In this document: piece by piece, positions 54,959-64,000 of the stretch
Layout of the letters: every line of letters starts with the position of its first letter
Position numbering within the stretch: the first letter of the stretch is position 1
DNA from: Sphingomonas sp. Root241
GTDB lineage: Bacteria; Pseudomonadota; Alphaproteobacteria; Sphingomonadales; Sphingomonadaceae
Length of the DNA stretch: 64,000 nt
Assembly (NCBI RefSeq): GCF_001428865.1
Contig: NZ_LMIV01000001.1
Coordinates: forward strand, 1,735,997 to 1,799,996
Direction: 5' to 3'
Notes under the pieces: model-generated
Seen by the model: the letters and a program-made list of their open reading frames with translations, nothing else
Database searches by the model: none
Told to the model about the DNA's origin: nothing
Translations under genes and position numbers: made by a program

Positions 54959-57900
54959 ATGAAATTCCCCCATTTCTTCATCGAGCGGCCGATCTTCGCG
55001 GCGGTGCTGTCGATCCTGATCGTGATCGTCGGTGCGATCGCCTATCCGTCGCTGCCGATTGCTCAGTATCCGAGCATCGCACCGCCCACGGTGGTGGTCA
55101 CCGCCACCTATCCGGGCGCGAGCGCTGAGACGTTGGCGGAGACGGTCGCCGCGCCGCTCGAACAGGCGATCAACGGCGTCGAGAACATGATCTACATGAC
55201 CTCGTCGTCGACCGGCAACGGCCAGACGCAGATCACGATCGCGTTCAATCAGGGCACCAATGTCGATCAGGCGCAGGTGCTGGTGCAGAACCGCGTGCAG
55301 CAGGCCGAGCCGCGCCTGCCCGAGGACGTGCGGCGTCTGGGCATCACGGTGAACAAGAACTCGCCCGACTTCCTGATGGTCGTGTTCTTCACTTCGCCCG
55401 ACAACAGCCTCGAGATCCCCTACATCTCCAACTACGTCACGCTGCAGGTGCTCGATCGGATCGCGCGCGTGCCCGGCGTCGGCCAGGCGCAGGCGTTCGG
55501 CGGACGCGATTACAATATGCGCGTGTGGATCGATCCCGGCCTTGCCGCCGCGCGCGACATGACCGTGGACGAAGTGGTCAATGCCATTCGCGGCCAGAAC
55601 CTTCAGGTCGCCGCCGGCGCCGTCGGTCAGCCGCCTTATGGCAAGGCGAGCCCCGCCTTCGAGCTGGGCGTCCAGGCCAAAGGCCGCCTGAGCACGCCCG
55701 AGGAATTCGGCAAGGTCGTGATCAAGCGGGATACGCAGGGCCGGCTGACCTATCTGCGCGATGTCGCGCGGATCGAGCTCGGCGCGCAGGACTATAGCTT
55801 CAACGGCTATCTCGGCGGCAAGAGCGCCGTCGGCATGGGTATCTTCCAGATGCCCGGATCGAACGCGCTCGCCACTGCGGACGCCGTGAAGAAAGAACTC
55901 GATACGCTCGCCCAGAGCTTCCCGGCGGGGATGAAATATTCGATCGACTACAATCCCACCGAGTACATCTCCGAATCGATCAGCGCAGTCGAACACACGC
56001 TGATCGAGGCGCTGATCCTCGTGGTGCTGGTGGTGCTCGTCTTTCTTCAAAGCTGGCGCACCGCGCTCATCCCGATCATCGCGATCCCGGTATCGCTGGT
56101 CGGCGCCTTCGCGGTCTTGTTCGCCTTCGGCTACTCGCTCAACACGCTGTCGCTGTTCGGCCTCGTCCTCGCGATCGGCATCGTCGTCGACGACGCGATC
56201 GTCGTCGTCGAGAATGTCGAGCGCCTGATGGAAGAGGAAGACATCGGCCCGCGCGAGGCGGCGCACAAGACGATGGACGAAGTCTCGGGCGCGATCATCG
56301 CGATCTCGCTCGTGCTCGTCGGGGTGTTCGTGCCCACGATGTTCATCCCGGGCATCTCGGGTGCTTTCTACCAGCAGTTCGCGATCACCATCGCCTCGGC
56401 GACGGTTTTCTCGGCATTCGTCTCGCTGACCCTGTCGCCGGCTTTGTGCGCCTTGGTGCTCAAGAAGCCCGAGCACGACAAGGCGCCGCGACCGGGCTTG
56501 CTCGGATTGCCGGGGCGTGCGGGCAGGAAGTTCAATGCCGGATTCACCTGGCTCTCGCACAAATATAGCCGGCTCACCGCACGGCTGGTGCGGATGCTGG
56601 TGATCGTCGGCGTGATCTATGTCGCATTGATCTTCGTCGTGGGCTGGCGGTTCACCGCCACGCCGAGCGGCTTCATCCCGCCGCAGGATCAGGGTTATCT
56701 GATCGGCGTCGTCTCGCTGCCTCCCGGATCGTCGCTCCAGCGCACCGATGCCGTGGTACGCGAAACGATCAAGGAATCGATGAAGCTCCCCGGCGTCCAA
56801 ACCTCGATCGGGTTCGCGGGCCTCGACGGCGCGAGCTTTTCGACCGCGCCGAATGCGGGCGTGGTGTTCTTCGCGCTCAAGCCGCATGCCGATCGCAAGG
56901 AAAGTGCCGACGAGATCCAGCAGGCGCTGTATCCGGCGCTGGCAGGGATCAAGGGTGGCGACATCATGATCATCGCCCCGCCGCCCGTTCCGGGCATCGG
57001 CACCGGCGGCGGCTTCAAGATGATGATCCAGGACCGCAGCGGCCAAGGCTATCAGGCGCTGGCACAGGCATCGATGGCGATGATGATGGGAGCAGGCCAG
57101 GCGGAGGGCGTCGCCGGCGCCTTCTCGCTATTCAACGTGGGCACCCCGCGCCTCACCGCCGAGGTCGACCGCGACCGCGCCGAGCGGATGGGCGTGCCGG
57201 TCTCGAACATCTATTCGACGCTCGGTTCCTATCTGGGCTCGGCCTATGTCAACGACTTCAACTATCTCGGCCGTACCTTCCGCGTGACGGCGCAGGCCGA
57301 TGCGGCCTATCGCGACGACGCGTCGGACATTCAGGCGCTGAAGACGCGCTCGGCCGCCGGCAAGATGGTGCCGATGAGCGCGGTGATGGCATTGAAGAAC
57401 GATGCGGGCCCGTATCGCGTGGTGCGCTACAACCTCTACCCCGCCGCCGAGCTGATGGGCGACACCAAGCCCGGTTTCTCGACCGGCCAGTCGCTCGATT
57501 CGATGGAAGCGCTCGCCGCCAGGACGCTGCCCAAGGGCATGGGCTTTGAATGGACCGAACTCGCATTCGAGCAGCGCCAGGCGGGCAATACCGGCCTGAT
57601 CGCCTTCGGTCTGGCCGTGGTGTTCGTCTTCCTGCTGCTCGCGGCGCTTTACGAGAGCCTCGTGCTGCCGCTGGCGGTGATCCTGATCGTACCGATGTGC
57701 CTGCTCGCCGCGATCCTCGGCGTGAATCTGATGGGAATGGACAATAATATCCTGACGCAGATCGGCCTCGTCGTGCTGATCGGCCTCGCTGCGAAGAACG
57801 CGATCCTGATCGTCGAGTTCGCACGGCAGGGCGAGGAAGATCAGGGCCTCGAACCGCGCGCCGCGGCCGAACAGGCGGCACATCAGCGCATGCGGCCGAT

Positions 57901-58150
57901 CATCATGACCTCGATCGCGTTCATCCTCGGCGTGCTGCCGCTGGTGATCGCCACCGGCGCGGCGGCGGAGCTTCGCCAGGCGCTGGGCGTCGCGGTGTTC
58001 TTCGGGATGATCGGCGTGACCTTCTTCGGCCTGCTCTTCACGCCGGCTTTCTATGTGATGGTTCGCAAGCTCGCGAGCTGGACCGAGCGGCAACGTGCGA
58101 AGCTGAGCCGCAAGAAGCCCGAAGCGCCCGAAGCGGAGGCCACGGCATGA
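54959..58150 (+). CDS. RND efflux permease, HAE-1 (AcrB/MexB) type
   Basis: 1063 residues, full length. Twelve membrane helices with the proton-relay Asp pair in GIVVDDAIVVVENVERLM and the partner Lys in GLAAKNAILIVEFA. Two large periplasmic loops carry typical porter-domain sequences. It exports hydrophobic and amphiphilic drugs with proton uptake. Its stop overlaps the outer-membrane channel gene by 4 bp. Confidence 0.95.
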   Translation: MKFPHFFIERPIFAAVLSILIVIVGAIAYPSLPIAQYPSIAPPTVVVTATYPGASAETLAETVAAPLEQAINGVENMIYMTSSSTGNGQTQITIAFNQGTNVDQAQVLVQNRVQQAEPRLPEDVRRLGITVNKNSPDFLMVVFFTSPDNSLEIPYISNYVTLQVLDRIARVPGVGQAQAFGGRDYNMRVWIDPGLAAARDMTVDEVVNAIRGQNLQVAAGAVGQPPYGKASPAFELGVQAKGRLSTPEEFGKVVIKRDTQGRLTYLRDVARIELGAQDYSFNGYLGGKSAVGMGIFQMPGSNALATADAVKKELDTLAQSFPAGMKYSIDYNPTEYISESISAVEHTLIEALILVVLVVLVFLQSWRTALIPIIAIPVSLVGAFAVLFAFGYSLNTLSLFGLVLAIGIVVDDAIVVVENVERLMEEEDIGPREAAHKTMDEVSGAIIAISLVLVGVFVPTMFIPGISGAFYQQFAITIASATVFSAFVSLTLSPALCALVLKKPEHDKAPRPGLLGLPGRAGRKFNAGFTWLSHKYSRLTARLVRMLVIVGVIYVALIFVVGWRFTATPSGFIPPQDQGYLIGVVSLPPGSSLQRTDAVVRETIKESMKLPGVQTSIGFAGLDGASFSTAPNAGVVFFALKPHADRKESADEIQQALYPALAGIKGGDIMIIAPPPVPGIGTGGGFKMMIQDRSGQGYQALAQASMAMMMGAGQAEGVAGAFSLFNVGTPRLTAEVDRDRAERMGVPVSNIYSTLGSYLGSAYVNDFNYLGRTFRVTAQADAAYRDDASDIQALKTRSAAGKMVPMSAVMALKNDAGPYRVVRYNLYPAAELMGDTKPGFSTGQSLDSMEALAARTLPKGMGFEWTELAFEQRQAGNTGLIAFGLAVVFVFLLLAALYESLVLPLAVILIVPMCLLAAILGVNLMGMDNNILTQIGLVVLIGLAAKNAILIVEFARQGEEDQGLEPRAAAEQAAHQRMRPIIMTSIAFILGVLPLVIATGAAAELRQALGVAVFFGMIGVTFFGLLFTPAFYVMVRKLASWTERQRAKLSRKKPEAPEAEATA

Positions 58151-59583
58151 AGCGCCTGACACTCCTCGCAGCCGGGCTGCTTTCGGCCTGCGCGGTCGGC
58201 CCGAACTACGAGCGCCCCGCGACGCCGCCGACCGCGGCGGGCAATTTCGTCGATCCCGGCGTCACGAAGGTCTCGACCGGTGCCGTCGAGGGCGAATGGT
58301 GGCATCTGTTCCGCGATCCGGCGCTCGACCGGCTCGTGGTCGACGCACTGGCCCACAACACCGACATCCGCGTCGCCGCGGCGAATCTGCGCCGCGTTCG
58401 TGCATTACTGTCGGAAGCCCGCAACCAGCGGCTGCCGACCACCGATCTCAGCGCCTCCTACACCCGCCAGCGGGCGGGCGCGAACGCGACCAATATCCCG
58501 GGTGCACAGAGCGCCGAGTTCGACTTCTTCCAGGTCGGGCTCGATGCGGGCTACCAGGTCGACATATTCGGCCAGGTCTCGCGCTCGATCGAAGCGGCAC
58601 GCGGCGATGTCGCCGCGGCGCAGGCGGCGCTCGATGCCGCCCGCATCGCGGTCGCGGCCGAGACTGCGCGCGTCTATGCGCAGGCGTGCAGCTTCGCGGC
58701 CCAGGCCGCGGTGGCGCGCGAAACCGCACAGCTTCAGGACCAGACACTCGGCTTGACCCGGCGCCTGCTCGAGGCCGGGCGCGGCACCCAGCGCGATGTC
58801 GATCAGGCGCTGGTACTTTCCGAGAACGCGCGTTCGCAGGTTCCGCAGTTCGAGGCCGAACGCCGGGCCGCACTCTATGCGCTCGCCACGCTCACCGGCC
58901 GGCCGCCGGCCGAAACCGATGCCGCCGCCGCGCAGTGCACCGTGCCGCCGCAGGTGAGCGGGCTGATCCCGGTCGGCGACGGCGCCGCCCTCCTCGCCCG
59001 CCGTCCCGATGTCCGCCAGGCCGAGCGCTTGCTCGCCGCCGATACCGCACGCGTCGGGGTCGCCACTGCCGCGCTCTATCCTTCGATTCGGCTGCTCGGC
59101 TCGGTCTCGCTCGGCGCGCAGGATATCGGCGATCTCGCCAAGTCCGATTCGTTCAGCTTCTCGCTCGGGCCGCTGATCAGCTGGAGTTTCCCGAACATGG
59201 GCCAGGCGCGGGCGCGCCTGCGTCAGGCCGAGGCGACCTCCGAAGGTTCGCTCGCCACATTCGACGGCACCGTGCTCACGGCGTTGCGCGAAGTCGAGCA
59301 GGCGCTGGCGCGCTATTCGGGCGAGATCGAGCGCAACGTCGCGCTGCGCCGCGCCGAAGCCGCTGCGACCAACGCGGCGCGCATCGCCGGACTGCGCTTC
59401 TCGGCAGGCCGCGACACCTTGCTCCAGCGCATCGATGCCGAGCGCGACCGGGCTACCGCCCGAGCCACGCTGGCGCAGTCGAACGCCGCGCTGGCGGAGG
59501 CACAGGTCGCCTTGTTCAACGCACTCGGCGGCGGCTGGGAAACCGCGCCGCAGCCGGTGCGGCGCGAGGCTGTCGTCAACTAG
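58147..59583 (+). CDS. NodT/OprM-type outer-membrane efflux channel
   Basis: 478 residues. Lipobox LLSAC near residue 17, then GPNYERP, the usual start of mature OprM-like proteins. Two repeated helical halves with RVAAANLRRVRALLSEAR and LREVEQALARYSG segments form the trimeric channel. It completes the tripartite pump. Its 3' end overlaps the convergent gene at 59576 by 8 bp. Confidence 0.93.
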   Translation: MKRLTLLAAGLLSACAVGPNYERPATPPTAAGNFVDPGVTKVSTGAVEGEWWHLFRDPALDRLVVDALAHNTDIRVAAANLRRVRALLSEARNQRLPTTDLSASYTRQRAGANATNIPGAQSAEFDFFQVGLDAGYQVDIFGQVSRSIEAARGDVAAAQAALDAARIAVAAETARVYAQACSFAAQAAVARETAQLQDQTLGLTRRLLEAGRGTQRDVDQALVLSENARSQVPQFEAERRAALYALATLTGRPPAETDAAAAQCTVPPQVSGLIPVGDGAALLARRPDVRQAERLLAADTARVGVATAALYPSIRLLGSVSLGAQDIGDLAKSDSFSFSLGPLISWSFPNMGQARARLRQAEATSEGSLATFDGTVLTALREVEQALARYSGEIERNVALRRAEAAATNAARIAGLRFSAGRDTLLQRIDAERDRATARATLAQSNAALAEAQVALFNALGGGWETAPQPVRREAVVN

Positions 59584-59908
59584 GTCGCGCTGACGTCCCG
59601 CGCACGCGTGCGGTGCCCGCGCTCCTGCGCAGGGCATCGACTGCCGCGACGCATTCGCTCTCGGTGCGAAAGCCGGTGCCAGAGGCGATGATCAGCCCCG
59701 CGCTCGAGCAGAAGCGCCAGCGCCAGTCCTCGCCGGAGAACAGGATCGAAGTGAGCTTCACGCGTTCGGCGCGATAGATCTCGAACCAGGCTTCGTTTCC
59801 GGTATGCAAATCCTGCTCGGCGCAGGCTGCACGGTGATCCGGCCGGCTTCGCTCCGGGATCGGGTTCGAACGCGGCCCGGTAGATTCCGGGCCGACAAAG
59901 GGGCTCAT
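59576..59908 (-). CDS. DUF1508 (YegP-like) protein
   Basis: 110 residues. From about residue 42: FEIYRAERVKLTSILFSGED, then WRWRF, GLIIASGTGF and ESECVAAVDALR, the pattern of one DUF1508 repeat. The first 35 residues are polar and may be too long if a later start is used. Function unknown. The ATG overlaps the stop of the next gene upstream by 4 bp. Confidence 0.6.
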   Translation of the reverse strand: MSPFVGPESTGPRSNPIPERSRPDHRAACAEQDLHTGNEAWFEIYRAERVKLTSILFSGEDWRWRFCSSAGLIIASGTGFRTESECVAAVDALRRSAGTARVRGTSARPS

Positions 59909-60114
59909 GGCCGCAGCCGGGTGCGCGTGACGGCGCCGGTCAGCACACGCTTGCCGAATGCCTTCGCCACCGCCTGCGCTCCGTCGATGTTCATGAGGAC
60001 CACGCGCGTGCCACGTGGGTGCAAGGGCTCGATCGCACTGATCTCAGCCTTGTGCTTCGCCGCCATGGCAATGACGTCGGCCCGATCGGCGTCGATATTG
60101 ATTGCGCGTGACAC
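59905..60114 (-). CDS. Small hypothetical protein
   Basis: 69 residues from the GTG at 60114, with GGGAGA about 6 bp upstream. A mixed alpha/beta pattern (AINIDADRADVIAMAAKHKA) without known domain. Overlaps the DUF1508 gene by 4 bp, so both are expressed together. Confidence 0.6.
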   Translation of the reverse strand: MSRAINIDADRADVIAMAAKHKAEISAIEPLHPRGTRVVLMNIDGAQAVAKAFGKRVLTGAVTRTRLRP

Positions 60115-60228
60115 GTATGTCTCCCGTTGGAGCGGGAGCGCACGCATCTCTCAGCCGCGCCTTGCTCGAAGATGGTCGGCGCGATGTTCCCGATATGGGG
60201 TGCGAGCGGTGCTTTTACCAGTAAGCCC

Positions 60229-63081
60229 TCATGGCCGCCGCACGGTAATGGCCGTACCGTCATAGACGAAGCTTTGCGCCGACTCCGCGAAGTCCGGTGC
60301 GATCGCACGTTCCGGCGCGTAGAACCGCACCGATATTGCGCGTTTGCCCGGCATGCCCTGATAGTCGCCCTGGCGAGCACCGATGGTCAGCGTGCCCGCC
60401 CCCTCGTCCCATTTCACCGGAATGCGCGCGAACTTGCCCTGCTTGTAGCTGGGACTGACCCCGTCATCCTCATAGAGCGAGAAGGATCCGTCGGCGCCGG
60501 TGAAGACATGGAGCACGATCGGCCCGTCGGGCTGCTCGGCCACGTGCTGGATCGCCGCGCCCGTCGGCACGATCGATCCGGCCCGGACGAAGAGCGGCAT
60601 GCGCTCGCGCGGCGCGGCGGCCTCCACGGTCTGGCCGCCCTTCACGAAAGCGCCGGTCGCGAAATCGTACCAGTCGGCGCCCGCAGGCAAATACACCTCC
60701 CGCTCGCGCGCCTTGAACCCGGTCACCGGCGCGACGAGGAAAGCCGGCCCGAACATATATTCGTCGTCGAGATTCCAGGTTTTGCGATCGCCCGGGAAGT
60801 CCATCACCAGCCCGCGCATCATCGTGCCGTCCTTGTGCCAGGTGTCGGCGGCGATGGTGTAGATATAGGGCATCAGCCGGTAGCGCAGGCGATCGTACCA
60901 GACCATCGCATCGTACATGGCGGAATCGCCCGCCGCGATCTCGAAGATCTCGCGCTTCGGCGTCTCGCCATGGCTGCGGAACAAGGGCGAGAAGGCGCCG
61001 AACTGGAACCAGCGCAGATTGAGCTCGCGCCATTCGGCGACATGCTCGGGTTCCTGGTTCGTATAGCGATCCTCGAGCGCGAAGCCGCCGATATCGTGCG
61101 TCCAGTTGGGCACGCCCGACATCGACAGGTTGACGCCGGCCGAAATCTGATCGCGCAGGTCGTCCCAGCGTGCGGTGACGTCGCCCGACCACAAGGCCGC
61201 GCTCGTCCGCTGGATGCCGCCGAAGCCCGATCGCGAGAGGATGAAGGGTCGCCGTTCGGGCTGGGCGCGGCGCAGATTATCGGCCACGCCTTCGACATGG
61301 ACGAGCGGATAGCTGTTGAACACCGCGGCGCCGGGACCCATCGCCGTCGGACCCATCTGATACGCGCGTTCCTCGATCGACAGGTTCGAATGCATGTCGG
61401 GCTCGTCCGAATCGAGCCACCAGGCGTCGAAACCCTTCGAGACCAATTTGTCGGCGATCTGCTTGAAATAGAGATCGCGGGCGCCCGGCGCATAGGGATC
61501 GTAGAAGGTGTTGGCATAGCCGGGCCCGACCCAGTCCTTCTGCCCGGCGTCAAGTGGACGGCGATATAGAAAGCCCTTGGCGTCGAGCGCCTTGCCGTTC
61601 TCGGTGTGGGGATAGAATTTGGCCCAGACCGAGATCATCACCTGCGTGTTCAGCGCGTGCGCCTCGTCGACCATCGCCTTGGGGTCGGGGAAACGCGAGG
61701 CATCGAAATCGTGGCTGCCCCATTGGTCGTCTACCCAATAGCGCCAGTCGAGAACCACATTGTCGATCGGAATCTGGCGCTTGCGATATTCGCGGACGAC
61801 CGAGAGCAATTGCTCCTGCGTGTCGTAACGCTGGCGGCTCTGCCAGAAGCCATAGGCCCAGGCGGGCATCATCTCGGCCTTGCCGGTGAGCCCACGATAG
61901 CCGGCGATGACTTCGTCCATGCTGCGCCCGCCGACATAATAATAGTCGATCGCTCGGCCGACGTCCGACGACAGCCATAGCGAGTTGCGGTCGGGCCTGG
62001 GCAGCGGATCCGAATGGAACAATGCGAGATAGCCCGCATTGGGCTCCCATTCGACGCGCAGTTCGACGGTCTTGCCCGCGGTCATCGGCAGCTCGAAATT
62101 ATGGAACCATGGGTTCCAGTTCTGCCGCCAGCGCGAGAGCACTTCCTTGCCGTCCGCGAACACCTTCACATAGCTCGACGAATAGAGCCGGAATTTATGC
62201 GTGCCGGTCTTGTCCGGGGTGACGCTGCCGCTCCACACCACGGCCTGCTTGCCGACCACCACGCCGGCGGTGTTCTGCCCGCTCTCCGATGAGGCGACGG
62301 TCTGCGCCCTGGCTGCATCGGGCCAGTTCTTCTGGTCCCTGATGAACTGATAGTCGATAAACGGCTCCTGCCGGCTCACTATGAGCTTGTCGCCGAGGAA
62401 ATAATCGGCCTTCCAGCCCGGCTTGCCGCCGCTGGCGACCTTCAGACCCTGCCCGACATGCGCATAAGGCACAGGGTTGCCGAAGCGCGTGATCGAGTTG
62501 TTGTCCCAGAGCAGCCCGTAATTGCGCGTCGACACCACGAAGGGAATCGCGATGTCCATATTGTGCTGGGCGAGTTCGACGTCCTCGCCATTATAGTTCA
62601 TCTGCCGGTTCTGGTGCTGGCCTAGGCCGTAGAAGCCCTCGTCGGTGCCGCGGTTGAACTGCTGCTCGGTGGCGAGGAACGGCTTGCCGTCGGCGGTGGT
62701 CGCAGTGAAGCGCCGCCGCGCCTCCTCGGCCAGCACGAGCTTGCCTTCCGCGTCGCGAAACTGCACCCGGCCGTCGGAGAGCCGGATCTCCGCGGTCGCC
62801 TTGGGCAGCTTGAGCGTCACCAGCCCCTTGGTTTCGGTGACGACGGGATCGCCCGCCGCGTCCGCAATCACCATCAGGCTCTTCGGTATCGCCAGGTCGG
62901 TCGCCGGAACCGCGGTCACCCGGAAGCTGGCGTCGCCATAAGCGAGCACCCGCACGCGCTTCGTCGCGCCCTGGTCCGGCGTGACCACCACGCCGTGCGC
63001 GACCCGCTCGACTTCGGACGCCAGTGCCGTGCTCGACATCAGCACAATGGCGAGCGATGCCGCCCCCAGCAATTTCCTCAA
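60229..63081 (-). CDS. Exported GH31 glycosidase with PA14 insert (alpha-xylosidase-like)
   Basis: 950 residues from the TTG at 63081, chosen because GGGAGAC lies just upstream and the product then starts with a clean signal peptide (MRKLLGAASLAIVLMSSTALA). An ATG at 63123 would place the shared motif at 63098-63121 inside the gene. N-terminal beta-sandwich, a PA14-like domain inserted at about 230-370, then the GH31 barrel. Nucleophile Asp557 lies in WWLDSDEPD, acid/base Asp634 in WSGDVTARWDD. PA14 inserts are known in GH31 xyloglucan alpha-xylosidases. It probably removes alpha-xylose from xyloglucan oligosaccharides. Confidence 0.9.
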   Translation of the reverse strand: MRKLLGAASLAIVLMSSTALASEVERVAHGVVVTPDQGATKRVRVLAYGDASFRVTAVPATDLAIPKSLMVIADAAGDPVVTETKGLVTLKLPKATAEIRLSDGRVQFRDAEGKLVLAEEARRRFTATTADGKPFLATEQQFNRGTDEGFYGLGQHQNRQMNYNGEDVELAQHNMDIAIPFVVSTRNYGLLWDNNSITRFGNPVPYAHVGQGLKVASGGKPGWKADYFLGDKLIVSRQEPFIDYQFIRDQKNWPDAARAQTVASSESGQNTAGVVVGKQAVVWSGSVTPDKTGTHKFRLYSSSYVKVFADGKEVLSRWRQNWNPWFHNFELPMTAGKTVELRVEWEPNAGYLALFHSDPLPRPDRNSLWLSSDVGRAIDYYYVGGRSMDEVIAGYRGLTGKAEMMPAWAYGFWQSRQRYDTQEQLLSVVREYRKRQIPIDNVVLDWRYWVDDQWGSHDFDASRFPDPKAMVDEAHALNTQVMISVWAKFYPHTENGKALDAKGFLYRRPLDAGQKDWVGPGYANTFYDPYAPGARDLYFKQIADKLVSKGFDAWWLDSDEPDMHSNLSIEERAYQMGPTAMGPGAAVFNSYPLVHVEGVADNLRRAQPERRPFILSRSGFGGIQRTSAALWSGDVTARWDDLRDQISAGVNLSMSGVPNWTHDIGGFALEDRYTNQEPEHVAEWRELNLRWFQFGAFSPLFRSHGETPKREIFEIAAGDSAMYDAMVWYDRLRYRLMPYIYTIAADTWHKDGTMMRGLVMDFPGDRKTWNLDDEYMFGPAFLVAPVTGFKAREREVYLPAGADWYDFATGAFVKGGQTVEAAAPRERMPLFVRAGSIVPTGAAIQHVAEQPDGPIVLHVFTGADGSFSLYEDDGVSPSYKQGKFARIPVKWDEGAGTLTIGARQGDYQGMPGKRAISVRFYAPERAIAPDFAESAQSFVYDGTAITVRRP

Positions 63082-63097
63082 GCCCCGTCTCCCGATA

Positions 63098-63121
63098 TTT
63101 TCACATGCGCTATCTATTTTC
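63098..63121 (-). promoter_or_regulatory. Motif GAAAA-N9-CATGTGAAAA upstream of GH31 gene
   Basis: Identical in both boxes and spacer length to 33197-33220 before the GH29 gene. It lies 16 bp before the TTG start and next to the ribosome-binding site GGGAG. Confidence 0.55.
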
Positions 63122-63254
63122 ATCAGACCCGTCCAGCCGCGCTTGCGAGCCCAATCATTGCTGCAATGCGGCGATCCGCAGAATCCCGGCATTGAAGCGT
63201 TAACCTTGCCCCGCTAACCATGCGCCGGGGATCTTTGCGGGTGGGTGTGGCGCG

Positions 63255-63476
63255 ATGGTCGAGTTCTTTATCTTCATTTACGCAATGATGGCGATGTTCG
63301 TGCTCTTCGCGATGCAGCGCAATCGGCGTGAGCAACGGCCGAATTCCCAGATGGTGACGATGGTCGGCTGGGGTCTGTTTTCGCTATCCTCGACGCTGGC
63401 CATCCTGATGGGCGCGGTCGCCCTTGCGCTGGCGCTGGGCCTCCAGATGCAGCTTCCCGACGCCCCCCTCTTCTAA
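63255..63476 (+). CDS. Small membrane protein
   Basis: 73 residues with two hydrophobic segments (2-20 and 38-62) split by a basic loop (QRNRREQRP). No family known. It ends 5 bp before the carbonic-anhydrase-like gene, so they are likely co-transcribed. Confidence 0.6.
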   Translation: MVEFFIFIYAMMAMFVLFAMQRNRREQRPNSQMVTMVGWGLFSLSSTLAILMGAVALALALGLQMQLPDAPLF

Positions 63477-63481
63477 GGGCG

Positions 63482-64000
63482 ATGCCGCTCTACGAAATCG
63501 GCGGCCACCAGCCACGAATCGCTCCCGACGCATGGGTGGCGCCGAGCGCCGACCTGATCGGCGACGTGCATCTCGCCGAACTGACCAGCGTCTGGTTCGG
63601 CGCCGTGATCCGCGCCGACAACACGCCAATCGTGGTGGGCGCGCGCACCAACGTCCAGGACGGGGCGATGCTGCATTCCGATCCCGGCGCCCCCTGCACA
63701 TTGGGTGAGGACGTCACTGTCGGCCATCACGCGATCCTCCATGGTTGCACGATCGGCGATCGCACGCTGATCGGAATGGGCGCCACGATCCTCAATCGCG
63801 CAGTGATCGGCGAAGACTGCCTCGTCGGCGCCGGTGCGCTCATCACTGAGGGCAAGACCTTCCCGTCGGGCCATCTGATCGTCGGCTCGCCGGCCAGGGC
63901 GATCCGCCCGCTCGACGATATGCAGAAGGCGATGCTCAAGGCCTCGGCAGCGCTCTACGCGGCCAAGCAGCGCGATTATGCGCAGGGTCTCCGCCGAGTC
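63482..64000 (+). CDS. Gamma-carbonic anhydrase family protein (runs off the window end)
   Basis: First 173 residues of a left-handed beta-helix protein. The hexapeptide repeats (IGDVHLAE, VGARTNVQDG, IGDRTLIGMG) and zinc-binding His in DGAMLHSD and VGHHAILHG match gamma-type carbonic anhydrases such as YrdA. A C-terminal helix follows (KAMLKASAALYAAKQ). Many members lack proven activity. The remaining end is outside the window. Confidence 0.88.
   Translation, partial: MPLYEIGGHQPRIAPDAWVAPSADLIGDVHLAELTSVWFGAVIRADNTPIVVGARTNVQDGAMLHSDPGAPCTLGEDVTVGHHAILHGCTIGDRTLIGMGATILNRAVIGEDCLVGAGALITEGKTFPSGHLIVGSPARAIRPLDDMQKAMLKASAALYAAKQRDYAQGLRRV

Noticed and set aside
54869..57046. 725-codon open frame opposite the RND permease gene
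   Set aside because: Same reason: antisense to AcrB-type coding sequence with a repetitive charged composition.
59866..59878. GGTTCGAAC resembling a tRNA T-arm
   Set aside because: No matching acceptor or anticodon stems around it; it lies in the DUF1508 gene.
63082..63192. Longer N-terminus for the GH31 gene (starts at 63123 or 63192)
   Set aside because: It would bury the shared motif and lacks a good ribosome-binding site, while the TTG at 63081 gives a clean signal peptide.

Overview
The window is GC-rich throughout and densely coded. Its gene content points to a free-living alphaproteobacterium of the Sphingomonas group. The signs are a TonB-dependent receptor beside glycoside hydrolases, sphingomonad-type interspersed palindromes, GGAAC-N16-CGTT motifs of the alphaproteobacterial general stress response, a divergently encoded ScfR/PccR-type regulator of propionyl-CoA metabolism, and a NodT-type efflux channel. 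The taxonomic call is inference from content only. I saw no rRNA, tRNA, CRISPR array, transposase or integrase.

Layout. 1-5763: end of a TonB-dependent receptor, an exported GH2 glycosidase with fibronectin-III-like modules, and an exported FAD-dependent oxidoreductase. 5772-11763: an acid-sugar (galactonate-like) catabolic locus. A 2-dehydro-3-deoxygalactonokinase, an MFS transporter and an SDR dehydrogenase run leftward; an IclR regulator, a DapA-superfamily lyase and an enolase-superfamily dehydratase run rightward, with candidate operators between. 11899-20455: a compact VirB type IV secretion operon (B2-B3-B4-B6-B8-B9-B10-B11-B2') with a pilin gene at each end and no recognisable VirB1, VirB5, VirB7, VirD4 or relaxase. 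20490-24272: divergent small operons (DUF899 thioredoxin-like protein; a winged-helix regulator with a GFA protein, a beta-propeller protein and a membrane protein). 24322-27488: YCII protein, ECF42-type sigma factor and a multi-pass membrane protein. 27689-29792: a YbaK-type deacylase, small genes, two facing-away stress-type promoters and a candidate structured RNA. 29858-34843: NUDIX-DUF47 fusion plus Pit phosphate transporter, AraC regulator and exported GH29 fucosidase.

34881-45534 is the complete propionyl-CoA to succinyl-CoA route: carboxylase alpha and beta subunits, epimerase, cobalamin mutase. It carries biotin synthase and small membrane proteins in one overlapping leftward operon, with the PccR-like regulator facing away. 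45540-52337 holds a lipoprotein, two hydrophilic stress-type proteins, a class II aldolase-like protein, a LigB-type dioxygenase, an orphan [2Fe-2S] subunit, a low-complexity RcnB-like protein, a prolyl-hydroxylase-like protein and a Crp/Fnr regulator. 52513-60114: tRNA hydroxylase TrhO, a complete RND tripartite efflux pump and two small genes. 60229-64000: a GH31 alpha-xylosidase-like enzyme with a PA14 insert, a small membrane protein and the start of a gamma-carbonic-anhydrase-like gene.

The observations I rate highest are the two-pilin minimal type IV operon; a motif (GAAAA-N9-CATGTGAAAA) found just upstream of both the GH29 fucosidase and the GH31 enzyme 30 kb apart; a two-hairpin RNA candidate behind a consensus stress promoter; and an exact 12-bp tandem duplication beside the iron-sulfur cysteines of biotin synthase.
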